From an uncultured Gammaproteobacteria bacterium (GTDB lineage Bacteria; Pseudomonadota; Gammaproteobacteria; Pseudomonadales; UBA5518): a DNA stretch of 20,616 bases. Below, piece by piece: positions 8,456 through 15,727 of this stretch. The stretch's first letter is position 1. Each line of letters opens with the position of its first letter. Under the pieces are notes generated by a model. The model was not told the DNA's origin and did no database searches. It saw only the letters and a program-made list of their open reading frames with translations. The stretch lies in contig CAIXOY010000120.1 of assembly GCA_903921135.1 (NCBI GenBank), positions 1-20,616 on the forward strand, written 5' to 3'. The translations under genes and the position numbers were made by a program.

Positions 8456-8505
8456 ATGTCGAGGCGACGGGCGTTGAACACCGCCAGTGCGCCCGGCGAG
8501 CCATC

Positions 8506-9609
8506 CTACGCTTGCCCACCCCTGCAAACGGCGCTGATGACATCGAAGCGGATTTTTCCGCCCAGCCCCTCGAACATCGTGTTCGTGCAGGTGAGGACGG
8601 TGAGCCGGTTCACCGGATCGAGGAACCAGTTGTGGCCCCAACCGCCGCCCCAGGCGACCGTACCTGCCGGCCAGGCAGCCTTTGCTGCGCCCGGATCGGT
8701 GCTCAGTGAGCCGATGAAGCTGAAGGCCTCTCCCGGAACCCGGGGAACCTCGCCGATCTGGTTCGACAGCGCCATCCGGATGGTCTCGGGCGTCAACAAG
8801 GCGCCCGTCTGGTAGGAGTCGAGCACCGCCATCACATCGTCGGCGGTACCGGAGAGTCCTGCACCACCCGATTGCGGCGCATCGGGGTCCAGGATGCGCC
8901 CCGGAGATACCGTCATCGAGAAGCCGTCGGCCCGGTGCACGGTGTGCGGATCGCCCATCCTGACGGGCGGCGAGCCCTGCGGACCATCGCCGTACTGCGT
9001 CGTGAGCCGGGCGGTATCTGCCACTACAAAGCGCGTGTCCCGGATGCCGAGCGGCGCGAACACGTGGCGTTCGAGCGCCGCCTGGAGATCCGACCCGTTT
9101 ATCACCGCCAACACGCCACCCAGAACATCAATGCTCATTCCGTACGCCCATTTCGTGCCCGGCTCGAACGCCAGCGGTAGCGCAGCGAGGCGCCGGAGAT
9201 TTTCCTCGAGGCTGATCACTGGCCCGATCGGCCCCTGAGAGATCGTATCGGGCAGATCGTAGGTAAGACCGGAGGTGTGGGTGAGCAGGTCGCGGATGCG
9301 GATGACGGGCACCCTGCGGTCGGCGAGCGTCGGTGTAAACCATGGCAGGAAGCGCGTCACCGGATCGTCGAGCGCGATCTCACCGCGTTCGCAGAGTCGA
9401 AGCACGGCAGTCGCCACGATCGGCTTGGTCACCGAGGCGAGGCGGAAGATCGAATCCGCCCGCATGGGGCGGTTCTCCTCGCGGTCCGTGAGCCCGGCCC
9501 CGCGGCGATAGATCTGCTTGCCGTCGCGATTGACCAGTACGACGCAGCCCACGATGCGATCGACCAGCGAGGCCTCGATTGCAGCATCCAAGCGCTCCGC
9601 GAGCGTCAT
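8506..9609 (-). CDS. Serine hydrolase, class C beta-lactamase fold (family VIII esterase-like)
   Basis: From ATG 9609 the protein has 367 residues. The nucleophile motif SVTK (Ser59, Lys62) sits in FRLASVTKPIVA. The second motif is YGMS (Tyr156) in place of the usual Y-x-N, and the third is the WGGGWGH stretch (320-326) in place of K-T-G. This is the pattern of family VIII esterases / EstB-like hydrolases and D-aminopeptidase relatives rather than drug-hydrolysing AmpC. LLTHTSGL (109-116) is also typical. I see no signal peptide, so it is probably cytoplasmic and acts on an ester or amide. The frame stays open to 9786, but that extension lies inside the upstream gene; GGGGAA about 6 nt before 9609 decides the start. 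It follows the alpha/beta hydrolase stop by 19 bases, so the two are co-transcribed. Confidence 0.9.
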   Translation of the reverse strand: MTLAERLDAAIEASLVDRIVGCVVLVNRDGKQIYRRGAGLTDREENRPMRADSIFRLASVTKPIVATAVLRLCERGEIALDDPVTRFLPWFTPTLADRRVPVIRIRDLLTHTSGLTYDLPDTISQGPIGPVISLEENLRRLAALPLAFEPGTKWAYGMSIDVLGGVLAVINGSDLQAALERHVFAPLGIRDTRFVVADTARLTTQYGDGPQGSPPVRMGDPHTVHRADGFSMTVSPGRILDPDAPQSGGAGLSGTADDVMAVLDSYQTGALLTPETIRMALSNQIGEVPRVPGEAFSFIGSLSTDPGAAKAAWPAGTVAWGGGWGHNWFLDPVNRLTVLTCTNTMFEGLGGKIRFDVISAVCRGGQA

Positions 9610-9628
9610 GCTTTTCCCCTGTGACTTG

Positions 9629-10504
9629 TTACAGACCCCACTCCGTGAGTGTGCTGAGGCCGAACAGCAGCGAGGCCACGCATCCTTCGATATGGTTGGC
9701 GCGATCGATGATCTGGGTTCGCAGGCGCAGGCTTGGATAGCCGCGCAGGACGAGCTTCTCGCCGAAGCGGGTGGTGCCGCCGGCAACCGCAGGGAAGGCG
9801 TACTCGTCCCATTCGCGGGTGCCGAAGCTCAGGAACACCTTCGCCGCCAGATCCTTGTGTTCGGCAGCGTAGGCCGCCTCGCGCTCCATCAGGTCCTCGC
9901 CGCACAGGTAAATGGCCGGGCTACCGATGATGTACTGCGAAAAAGGCGAGTCCTCACGCAGCAGCGCATAGGCCGCAAAGTGCCCGCCAGAGGACGAGCC
10001 GTACAGCACCCTTTCTTCGGAAGTCCGATAGCTGCTGTCGATGAGCGGCACCACCGCATCCTTGAGCAGGTTGAAGAACTCTGTCGCGCCACCATACGGT
10101 ATGCCGTTCGGGTGGTCGGCCAGCGTCACCGAGCGCAGACGCTCGCCTTCCCCGGTGGGATTCGCCAGCGAGGTGTAATCGAACATCCGGCGTTTGAGCA
10201 GATCACGGGCCATCTCCACGGGCTGCTCGCCCGGATAGCCGATGCCGACCACGATCATCTCCGACGGCAGCTTCAGTCCCGGCGGCTTGCTGCGTGTGGC
10301 GAAATTGCCCATGCCATAGAGGCGAGCGAGGTCACTGGCAATCCCGAAGTAGAGGTAGGCGTCGAGGACATAGAGCACCGGATAACGCTGGCCGCCCTCG
10401 CCGTAGGTCGCGGGCAGGCTGACGTATAGCTCGACGTCGTGGCTCAAGGCGCTGCGGACCTTATGTTGGCCGAGGCTACACCGGTTGTGGGTGGTCTGGT
10501 TCAT
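9629..10504 (-). CDS. Enterochelin esterase-like alpha/beta hydrolase
   Basis: The 291-residue protein resembles the putative esterase family (Fes/IroE/esterase D type). It has YPVLYVLDAYLYFG near the N-terminus, the nucleophile elbow YGSSSGG (Gly-x-Ser-x-Gly), a late acidic region FGTREWDE, and a likely catalytic histidine in RANHIEG near the C-terminus. Such proteins hydrolyse esters of siderophores or other natural products; no signal peptide is visible, so it is likely cytoplasmic. Two in-frame ATGs exist (10516 and 10504). I prefer 10504 because GGAG lies 7 nt before it, whereas nothing useful precedes 10516. It is the first gene of the pair with the beta-lactamase-fold esterase and is divergent from the class V aminotransferase across a shared regulatory region. 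Confidence 0.88.
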   Translation of the reverse strand: MNQTTHNRCSLGQHKVRSALSHDVELYVSLPATYGEGGQRYPVLYVLDAYLYFGIASDLARLYGMGNFATRSKPPGLKLPSEMIVVGIGYPGEQPVEMARDLLKRRMFDYTSLANPTGEGERLRSVTLADHPNGIPYGGATEFFNLLKDAVVPLIDSSYRTSEERVLYGSSSGGHFAAYALLREDSPFSQYIIGSPAIYLCGEDLMEREAAYAAEHKDLAAKVFLSFGTREWDEYAFPAVAGGTTRFGEKLVLRGYPSLRLRTQIIDRANHIEGCVASLLFGLSTLTEWGL

Positions 10505-10591
10505 GGCGGACTCCATGGGTGAAGGTGCGGGGCGGCGGCCGGGGTAGCGGATCCCGGGGCCTGCTTCCCGATACGAGCCATCGCAGATTTA

Positions 10592-10619
10592 TTGACATGT
10601 CAGCGCCTGACTCTAACAT
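10592..10619 (+). promoter_or_regulatory. Promoter of the class V aminotransferase gene
   Basis: TTGACA (10592-10597, perfect) and TAACAT (10614-10619) are 16 bases apart. The two palindromic operator copies overlap the -35 and the -10 respectively. The predicted start near 10626 leaves a long leader of about 115 nt before ATG 10742. The opposite-strand promoter for the esterase must lie in the same interval, but I could only find a weak match (TTAACA on the minus strand without a well-spaced -10). Confidence 0.55.
10593..10602. promoter_or_regulatory. Palindromic operator, copy 1 of divergent region
   Basis: TGACATGTCA is a perfect 10-bp palindrome matching TRACATGTYA. It overlaps the -35 of the aminotransferase promoter. 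Its centre is 21 bp (two helical turns) from the centre of copy 2, so two dimers would bind the same DNA face. Confidence 0.6.
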
Positions 10620-10623
10620 GTTA
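10614..10623. promoter_or_regulatory. Palindromic operator, copy 2 of divergent region
   Basis: TAACATGTTA is a perfect 10-bp palindrome matching TRACATGTYA. It overlaps the -10 of the aminotransferase promoter. It shares TAACATGT with the site in the TonB receptor promoter about 5.9 kb away. Confidence 0.6.
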
Positions 10624-10741
10624 ATTGATCGCGAGTCTGGTGCGGACTGACCGGGCCGCATCTCCAGCACTAAGGCGATGCCTCAGGACGCGACGCCGCT
10701 GTCGCATGTCGTGCCCTGCAACGCCGGTGGAGACTGCAACG

Positions 10742-11905
10742 ATGACCCTCGAGTGCCAGCTTCAGCAGTTCGAGATTCCCCCGGATCTCACCTACCTCAA
10801 TGCGGCCTACATATCGCCCTCGACCCTCGGGACACGCCGCGCCGGCGAGCGTGGGATCGCGCGGAAATCGCATCCATGGGAGATCGTCTGGAGTGATTTC
10901 TTCACGGAGGCTGACGCGGCGCGTGCCGCGTTCGCGCAACTGATCGGCGCACGCGCCGACGACATCGCGGTCGTCCCCTCCGTCAGCTACGGCATTCAGA
11001 CGGCGGCCAATAACCTGCCGTTGGCCGCAGGCCAGAGGATCGTCGTTCTGGCCGATCAGTTCCCCTCGAACTTTTATGCGTGGCGAACGCTGGCAGCCGA
11101 ACGTCGCGCGGCAGTGTGCGCCGTCCCATGGCCTGAAGACTGGGACTGGACACGCGCCGTCATTGACAGCATCGATCACCACACGGGCATCGTGGCGATT
11201 CCCAATTGCCACTGGAGTGATGGAACGCGCATCGACTTGGAACAGGTGTCCGCTCGCTGCCGTGAAGTGTCCGCCCGTCTTGTGCTGGATCTCAGTCAAT
11301 CGCTAGGCGTCCTGCCCTGTGATGTGCGCAAGGTCGAACCGGACTTTCTCGTCACCGCGTCGTACAAGTGGCTGCTCGGGCCGTACAGTCTCTGTTACCT
11401 GTACGTCGCACCTCACTGGCATGAGGGGCGACCGCTGGAGCAGAACCCCTTGTCCCGCTCGAACGCCGTAGCCCCCCCGGAATGGAAGCACAGCGATACG
11501 CCGTACCCCGAGACATTTCTCCCGGGCGCGCGCCGGTATGACGTGGGTGAGCGCGCGAATTTTGCGCTCATGCCGATGTCGATCGCAGCATTGCACCAGT
11601 TGCACGACTGGCAACCCGCGCGCATCGCTGAGTACCTGCACCCGCTGATCGAACATGCAGCGGTACGCGCAAGCGCTTTGGGCATGATGGTGCCTCCCGC
11701 GGCAGCCTGCTCGCCGCACATGATCGGCATGCGGTTATCGTCGACCGCAGATGCAAGCGCTCTGGGGCGGATGCTTGAGCAACGCCGGATCCATATCAGC
11801 GTGCGCGGTCAGAAACTCCGGGTTTCCCCGCATGTCTACAACACGCCGGGCGATATCGACCGGCTGTTCGATGCCATCGCTGAACTCACGCGTCGGTGCG
11901 TGTAG
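10742..11905 (+). CDS. Class V aminotransferase-fold PLP enzyme (isopenicillin N epimerase / cysteine desulfurase-like)
   Basis: The 387-residue protein has the class V fold landmarks: YLNAAYISPS at the N-terminus (18-27), the SVSYGIQTAAN PLP-phosphate region (80-90), the aspartate strand LVLDLSQSLG (Asp183, Gln186) and the Schiff-base lysine in ASYKWLLGP (Lys209). Members include isopenicillin N epimerase, kynureninase-like and selenocysteine-lyase-like enzymes; the reaction here cannot be fixed. It does not look like the housekeeping IscS, as the IscS active-site loop is absent. ATG 10742 is chosen because GGTGGAG precedes it by 9 nt; the frame itself opens upstream at 10625, next to the operator. 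The gene is divergent from the esterase and shares its two palindromes, so the genes are probably controlled together. It likely acts on an amino acid or amine released by the neighbouring hydrolases (inference). Confidence 0.9.
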   Translation: MTLECQLQQFEIPPDLTYLNAAYISPSTLGTRRAGERGIARKSHPWEIVWSDFFTEADAARAAFAQLIGARADDIAVVPSVSYGIQTAANNLPLAAGQRIVVLADQFPSNFYAWRTLAAERRAAVCAVPWPEDWDWTRAVIDSIDHHTGIVAIPNCHWSDGTRIDLEQVSARCREVSARLVLDLSQSLGVLPCDVRKVEPDFLVTASYKWLLGPYSLCYLYVAPHWHEGRPLEQNPLSRSNAVAPPEWKHSDTPYPETFLPGARRYDVGERANFALMPMSIAALHQLHDWQPARIAEYLHPLIEHAAVRASALGMMVPPAAACSPHMIGMRLSSTADASALGRMLEQRRIHISVRGQKLRVSPHVYNTPGDIDRLFDAIAELTRRCV

Positions 11906-12141
11906 TCATCGCCACGCAACCACGCAGCACAGCGCTACCGAGCAGACGGTTGCGAGTCCGCCGTGTGGCACGATAGCTGCGCCGACGCCCCGCGGGGACG
12001 CGCCGGGCTGTGTGGGGCGCGACGCCTACCGGCTGCCTCGGTTCGCCATTAGGGATCCTGCCGCGGCGAGGCTTATAAGTGCGGTACCGCCGACGGAGTG
12101 TACCTTGCTGGCAATGACGGGGCGGCGGTGAGAAACGGGAT
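11906..12141. other. Intergenic region between convergent genes
   Basis: The 236 bases separate the aminotransferase stop from the amidohydrolase stop. It contains a 10-bp palindrome CCCCGCGGGG (11988-11997) but no following T-run, so no standard intrinsic terminator can be named. I see no convincing small gene. Confidence 0.4.
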
Positions 12142-13644
12142 CTAACGCGTGACCACTTTTCCCGGCCTCTCCCCCGTCGCCTTCCCCTCACTCCACACCA
12201 GTTGCCCGTTCACCCACACCTTCTCGATGCCGGTAGACAGCAGGAAAGGCTTCTCGTACGTGGAGTTGTCTTTGACGGTGGCGGGATTGAAAAGAACGAG
12301 GTCCGCGATCTTTCCGGGCTCAAGCGTTCCGCGGTCTGTCAGCCCCAGCCGCCAGGCGGGCAGGCCGCTCATCTTGCGGACGGCCTCGGGCAGGCTGAGC
12401 CACTGCTTTTCCCGCACATAGCTGCCCAACACCTTCGGGTAAGTGCCTGCACCGCGCGGGTGCTCCATCCCGATGCCGCCGTCGCTCGAGACCATCGTCC
12501 ACGGCCACTGGTAGAGCGTTTTCATGTCTTCTTCGGTCATCGATTTGCCGACGATCGCGGCATCGCCTTTTGCCACCATCTCGCTGAACAGCGCCTCCGG
12601 CGTGATGCCGCGTGATGCCGCCACCTGAGCGAGCGTGCGACCCTCGTAAGCTGTGTCCGGGGTGTAGCCCGTGATCAGTACGTTCTGCGCGCCGCCGATA
12701 TCGTCCAGTGCACGCCCCACGTCCACGGGATCGTCCCAGCGCTTGGAGGGCACCATCACTTTCATGTTGGACATCCACGCGTCGTAGGGGTAGCAGTCAG
12801 CGCTGACGTCCACGCCGCGCTTGCGCGCCGCGTCGTAGAGTGCGATCACCTCCGCGCTCTTGCCCCACACGCCCTTGGTGCCGAGTTTGATGTGCGTGTT
12901 CTGCACCGGGAGCTTCGCTTGCTCGCCGATGGTCACCACCTCCTGCATCGCTGAAAGCGCGCGGTCGGCCTCGTCGCGGATGTGCGAGATGTAGAAACCG
13001 CCGTGACGACCCGCGACGCGTGACAGAGCCACGATTTCCTCGGTGGTGGCGTAGCTGCCGATCACGTACTCGATGCCGCTCGAGAGGCAGATCGCGCCTT
13101 CCTTGAAGCCGCGCTCCACAAGCTCTTCCATGCGGAGGATCTCCGCGGGCGTTGCAGCGCGTTTGTAGTCTTGGCCCATCACAGCCTCACGCACCGTGGC
13201 GTGGCCCAAGCAGGTTGCGACGTTCAGCGCGGGCGGGTTTGCGCGGCGGCGCTCGAGGTATTCACCGAGCGGCCAGGCCGAGCCGCCGTCCTGACCGATC
13301 AGCAGAGTGGTGATGCCTTGGGAGATCTGTGTTTCGGCCTGAGGATCAGTCTCCAGGCCCTCGTCGGAATGATTGTGCGGGTCGATGAAGCCCGGGGCCA
13401 GCACCAGGCCGCGCGCGTCGACCACCTGTTCACCTGACAGCGGCTGGAGCTCGCCGATCGCGTCGATCCGGTCGCCTTTCACGCGCACGCTCGCCTTGCG
13501 CAAGGGTGCGCCGGTGCCATCGGCGATGTCTGCGCCGGTGATCAGCACGGAGTGCGGTTGCGGCGCGGCGTGGGCGGTGCCGATGAGTGCCGCGGTGCAG
13601 AGCAGGGCGGCGAGGAGGGTGGGGCTGCGGGGTAGGGGGCGCAT
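12142..13644 (-). CDS. Exported N-acyl-D-amino-acid deacylase-type amidohydrolase
   Basis: The 500-residue protein has a signal peptide (cleavage after AHA near residue 26) and the amidohydrolase TIM-barrel motifs: PGFIDPHNHSD (His90, His92), SHIRDEA (His221), THIKLG (His251) and SSDGGIG (Asp388). The order and spacing fit the D-aminoacylase / N-acyl-D-Glu deacylase family, which removes acyl groups from D-amino acids. The bridging cysteine found in characterised D-aminoacylases (N-C-G-x-S) appears replaced: the local text is GQDGGS with Asp119. Metal occupancy and activity may therefore differ. The start at 13644 is supported by GGAG 8 nt upstream. It is transcribed alone and divergently from the toxin-antitoxin pair. 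Confidence 0.9.
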   Translation of the reverse strand: MRPLPRSPTLLAALLCTAALIGTAHAAPQPHSVLITGADIADGTGAPLRKASVRVKGDRIDAIGELQPLSGEQVVDARGLVLAPGFIDPHNHSDEGLETDPQAETQISQGITTLLIGQDGGSAWPLGEYLERRRANPPALNVATCLGHATVREAVMGQDYKRAATPAEILRMEELVERGFKEGAICLSSGIEYVIGSYATTEEIVALSRVAGRHGGFYISHIRDEADRALSAMQEVVTIGEQAKLPVQNTHIKLGTKGVWGKSAEVIALYDAARKRGVDVSADCYPYDAWMSNMKVMVPSKRWDDPVDVGRALDDIGGAQNVLITGYTPDTAYEGRTLAQVAASRGITPEALFSEMVAKGDAAIVGKSMTEEDMKTLYQWPWTMVSSDGGIGMEHPRGAGTYPKVLGSYVREKQWLSLPEAVRKMSGLPAWRLGLTDRGTLEPGKIADLVLFNPATVKDNSTYEKPFLLSTGIEKVWVNGQLVWSEGKATGERPGKVVTR

Positions 13645-13706
13645 GTACGTCTCCGGGGATGGGGCATGTGTCTGGGTGAAGGAGTTTATCCGCCTCGTTC
13701 CGCCCG

Positions 13707-13735
13707 TTGCACAGGAATCTGGAATTCACCAGAAT
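13707..13735 (+). promoter_or_regulatory. Candidate promoter of the toxin-antitoxin pair
   Basis: TTGCAC (13707-13712) and CAGAAT (13730-13735) are 17 bases apart; both are imperfect. The -10 overlaps two inverted repeats, as expected for an autorepressed toxin-antitoxin promoter. Confidence 0.35.
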
Positions 13736-13747
13736 GCATGCATTGTG
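13718..13747. promoter_or_regulatory. Tandem inverted repeats, likely antitoxin operator
   Basis: AATGCATGCATT (13733-13744) is a perfect 12-bp palindrome, extended with one mismatch to 18 bp (13730-13747). TCTGG/CCAGA arms (13718-13722 and 13729-13733) around a 6-base loop form a second inverted repeat. Both sit just upstream of the antitoxin ATG at 13768. Ribbon-helix-helix antitoxins such as FitA bind such repeats with their toxin to shut down their own promoter. Confidence 0.5.
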
Positions 13748-13767
13748 TGTATTTATGGGGTCTGGCG

Positions 13768-14007
13768 ATGGCTTCCCTCCAAATCCGTAATCTCCCCGAG
13801 GATGTCTATGAAGCGCTTGCGCTGCGTGCTGAAAGAGCCAGCAGGAGTCTTGCGCAGCAGGCTCTTGTTGAGTTGAAGGGGGGAGACACCGACCCCTCGG
13901 GCAAGCGGCGTCGTGTCCTGGAAAACATCCGACGAGACCTTGCTGAGGGTGCCGTGCGGCTCAAGCCGTCGCCGGAGACACTTGTGCGCGCAGACCGCGA
14001 GCGTTGA
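13768..14007 (+). CDS. vapB: FitA/VapB-like ribbon-helix-helix antitoxin
   Basis: The 79-residue protein begins MASLQIRNLPEDVYEALALR, a close match to the ribbon-helix-helix N-terminus of FitA-type antitoxins (beta strand SLQIRNL, then two helices including RSLAQQALVEL). The charged C-terminal part (about 40-79) would wrap the toxin. It should neutralise the PIN toxin and repress the operon. The frame opens at 13666, but ATG 13768 is preferred because it gives the canonical family N-terminus and has GGGG 9 nt upstream. Its stop TGA overlaps the TTG start of the toxin (TTGA), indicating translational coupling. Confidence 0.88.
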   Translation: MASLQIRNLPEDVYEALALRAERASRSLAQQALVELKGGDTDPSGKRRRVLENIRRDLAEGAVRLKPSPETLVRADRER

Positions 14008-14405
14008 TCGTGCGCACTGTCATTGATGCCTCCGCTGCACTCAATCTGGTGATGCGCAGCACGTCATCGCCTGGTTTCATGAACACTCTGGAGAAAAGCC
14101 GGGTCGTTTTGGCGCCTGCGTTGTTTCACGCAGAAGTCGCAAATGCGTTATGGAAATACCTGCAGGCGGGCATCATCGACAAGCCTACAGCTGTCACGCG
14201 GCTGACCGAGGCTCGAGACCTCGTTGACGTGTTTGAGCCCGATGAATCCCTATGCACAGAAGCACTCTCACTGGCTGCCCTGCATGATCACCCCGTGTAC
14301 GACGCGCTCTATGTCGTCGTTGCACTCCGGCACGGGGCGAAGCTGATGACTGCGGACAAACGTCTTGCCCGGTTGGCAGCAAAGATCGACCCCAGTCTTA
14401 TCTGA
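14004..14405 (+). CDS. vapC: VapC/FitB-like PIN-domain ribonuclease toxin
   Basis: The 133-residue protein has the four PIN acidic residues: Asp8 (TVIDASAAL), Glu44 (FHAEVANAL), Asp100 (VYDALY) and Asp118 (TADKRL). These coordinate Mg2+ for RNA cleavage in VapC toxins, usually of tRNA or rRNA. It has the family length. TTG 14004 gives a 4-base overlap with the antitoxin stop; GTG 14010 is an alternative. Its 3' end overlaps the convergent phosphoesterase by 8 bases, so the pair sits tightly wedged between larger genes, as expected for a mobile module that inserted without disturbing them. Confidence 0.9.
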   Translation: MIVRTVIDASAALNLVMRSTSSPGFMNTLEKSRVVLAPALFHAEVANALWKYLQAGIIDKPTAVTRLTEARDLVDVFEPDESLCTEALSLAALHDHPVYDALYVVVALRHGAKLMTADKRLARLAAKIDPSLI

Positions 14406-15708
14406 CGTCCACGCCAGCAGATGCCGCCGGGCTCGGACCAGCGGGACGTCCGAAACGCTTCCTGAAATCCCCCAGCTCCAGCGTGAACGCGTCCTGCGCG
14501 AGGAACCCCGCATCGTCCATCGCGGGCTTCTCGGCGGCGCGGTACCACGCCGCATACTCGGGCAACTCGCTGCTGTTGCGGCCGTAGTGGGTGGACACGG
14601 TCTTCACTTCGATACGCGGCGGTTCTGCACTCATGTCGAAGCGCATCAGGCGTAGCCAGCCGTCGCCCACGCCTTCGCCGCGCTCGGGCGTGCGGCCGGC
14701 GCGGATCAGCGTCTGCGCGCGATCCTGGTAGTCGGCAAGCACCTGATGGACGCTGTGGCCGAAGCGGTTGGCGTCCACACGCCGTGACTGGCCGTGGTGG
14801 TGGCCGCAGAGCACGAGGAAGATCTGGTCGTGCTGGCTGATGAATTCGTCCCACACCATCTGCGGCGAGTTGTCTTCGGGGTCGATGGCGCTGTTGTCCA
14901 GCATCGGGTTCGCGGCGCGCTCGCCCTCGTTGTTCAGATAACCGTGGATGGTCACGATCGTCGGCAATCCCGCGTGGCGCTTCACGACGCCCGAGGCCCA
15001 CGCCAGAGCCGAGTCGGGTGCGTCGAACTGCAGGCCGATGTGCAGGAAGCGGTAGCCGCCCGCTTCAAAGACTTGCGCGCTGTCGGCGCCGCCCGCGAAG
15101 GAATCCACGTACCAGTTCTTGCCGCGGAAGAAATCCGACTCCGCACCGAAGACCGAAACGAAATTCGAGGTCCCGCCCGCGTGCAACATGCCCAGGCTGC
15201 TCAAGCCGGTGAATGTCGCGGCGGGCGGGTGGTTCGCATCGGTCCACATCGCGTCGTGGTCGTGATTTCCCGGCACGACGGCGAAGGGCATTTTCCCATC
15301 GATAAAGGCATAACCTTTCCGGGCGAGCGGCATCTCGAAATCCTGCGTGCGCGCGGTGGGTGCGAAGTGCCCGTCCAGAAAAGGATTGGCCACGCGCTTG
15401 AAGCCGCGCGCCGCATGAGCCGGATCGATCGCCAGGCTCTGGTGTTGCCAGACATCACCCAGCGCCGTCAGGAATGCGATATCACCTCCCGCACTGATGG
15501 CATTCGCGGCCACGTAACGCATCTGCGCAAGGAAAAGTTCGCCCGCATCGAAGGGAAAGCCCTCGCTCTTCTGGTGCGTGTAGTCGAGATAGTTCTGCGT
15601 GTCGGGAATCACTGCGATGGTGAAGCCGTGATCGGCTTCGCCTGACTGCGATACGGCTGGTGTGAGCAGCAGCGCCGCAGTGAAGAGGGCAAGCAGGCGT
15701 GTCCGCAT
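14398..15708 (-). CDS. Exported calcineurin-like metallophosphoesterase
   Basis: The 436-residue protein has a signal peptide (RTRLLALFTAALLLTPAVS) and the metallophosphatase blocks in order: IPDTQNY (Asp36), LGDVWQ (Asp85), PGNHDHD (Asn148, His149), TIHGYLN and CGHHHGQ. These build the dinuclear metal site. The family hydrolyses phosphomono- or diesters, acting here in the periplasm or outside the cell; the substrate is unknown. The frame opens at 15756, but ATG 15708 is favoured by the signal peptide and a GGGAG upstream. It is the last gene of the DUF1214-like/SDR/phosphoesterase operon, 19 bases after the SDR stop. The stop TAA overlaps the vapC 3' end tail to tail. Confidence 0.92.
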   Translation of the reverse strand: MRTRLLALFTAALLLTPAVSQSGEADHGFTIAVIPDTQNYLDYTHQKSEGFPFDAGELFLAQMRYVAANAISAGGDIAFLTALGDVWQHQSLAIDPAHAARGFKRVANPFLDGHFAPTARTQDFEMPLARKGYAFIDGKMPFAVVPGNHDHDAMWTDANHPPAATFTGLSSLGMLHAGGTSNFVSVFGAESDFFRGKNWYVDSFAGGADSAQVFEAGGYRFLHIGLQFDAPDSALAWASGVVKRHAGLPTIVTIHGYLNNEGERAANPMLDNSAIDPEDNSPQMVWDEFISQHDQIFLVLCGHHHGQSRRVDANRFGHSVHQVLADYQDRAQTLIRAGRTPERGEGVGDGWLRLMRFDMSAEPPRIEVKTVSTHYGRNSSELPEYAAWYRAAEKPAMDDAGFLAQDAFTLELGDFRKRFGRPAGPSPAASAGVDVR

Positions 15709-15727
15709 CTTCAATGCTCCCGTGCGA

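Noticed and set aside
8506..9609. Antibiotic-resistance beta-lactamase
   Set aside because: Motifs two and three differ from AmpC and there is no signal peptide; an esterase or amidase role is more likely.
9610..9786. N-terminal extension of the beta-lactamase-fold hydrolase
   Set aside because: It overlaps the upstream esterase gene, is Cys/Ser-rich without motifs, and ATG 9609 has a good Shine-Dalgarno.
11988..11997. CCCCGCGGGG palindrome as an intrinsic terminator
   Set aside because: No loop or following T-run; such GC palindromes are expected by chance here.
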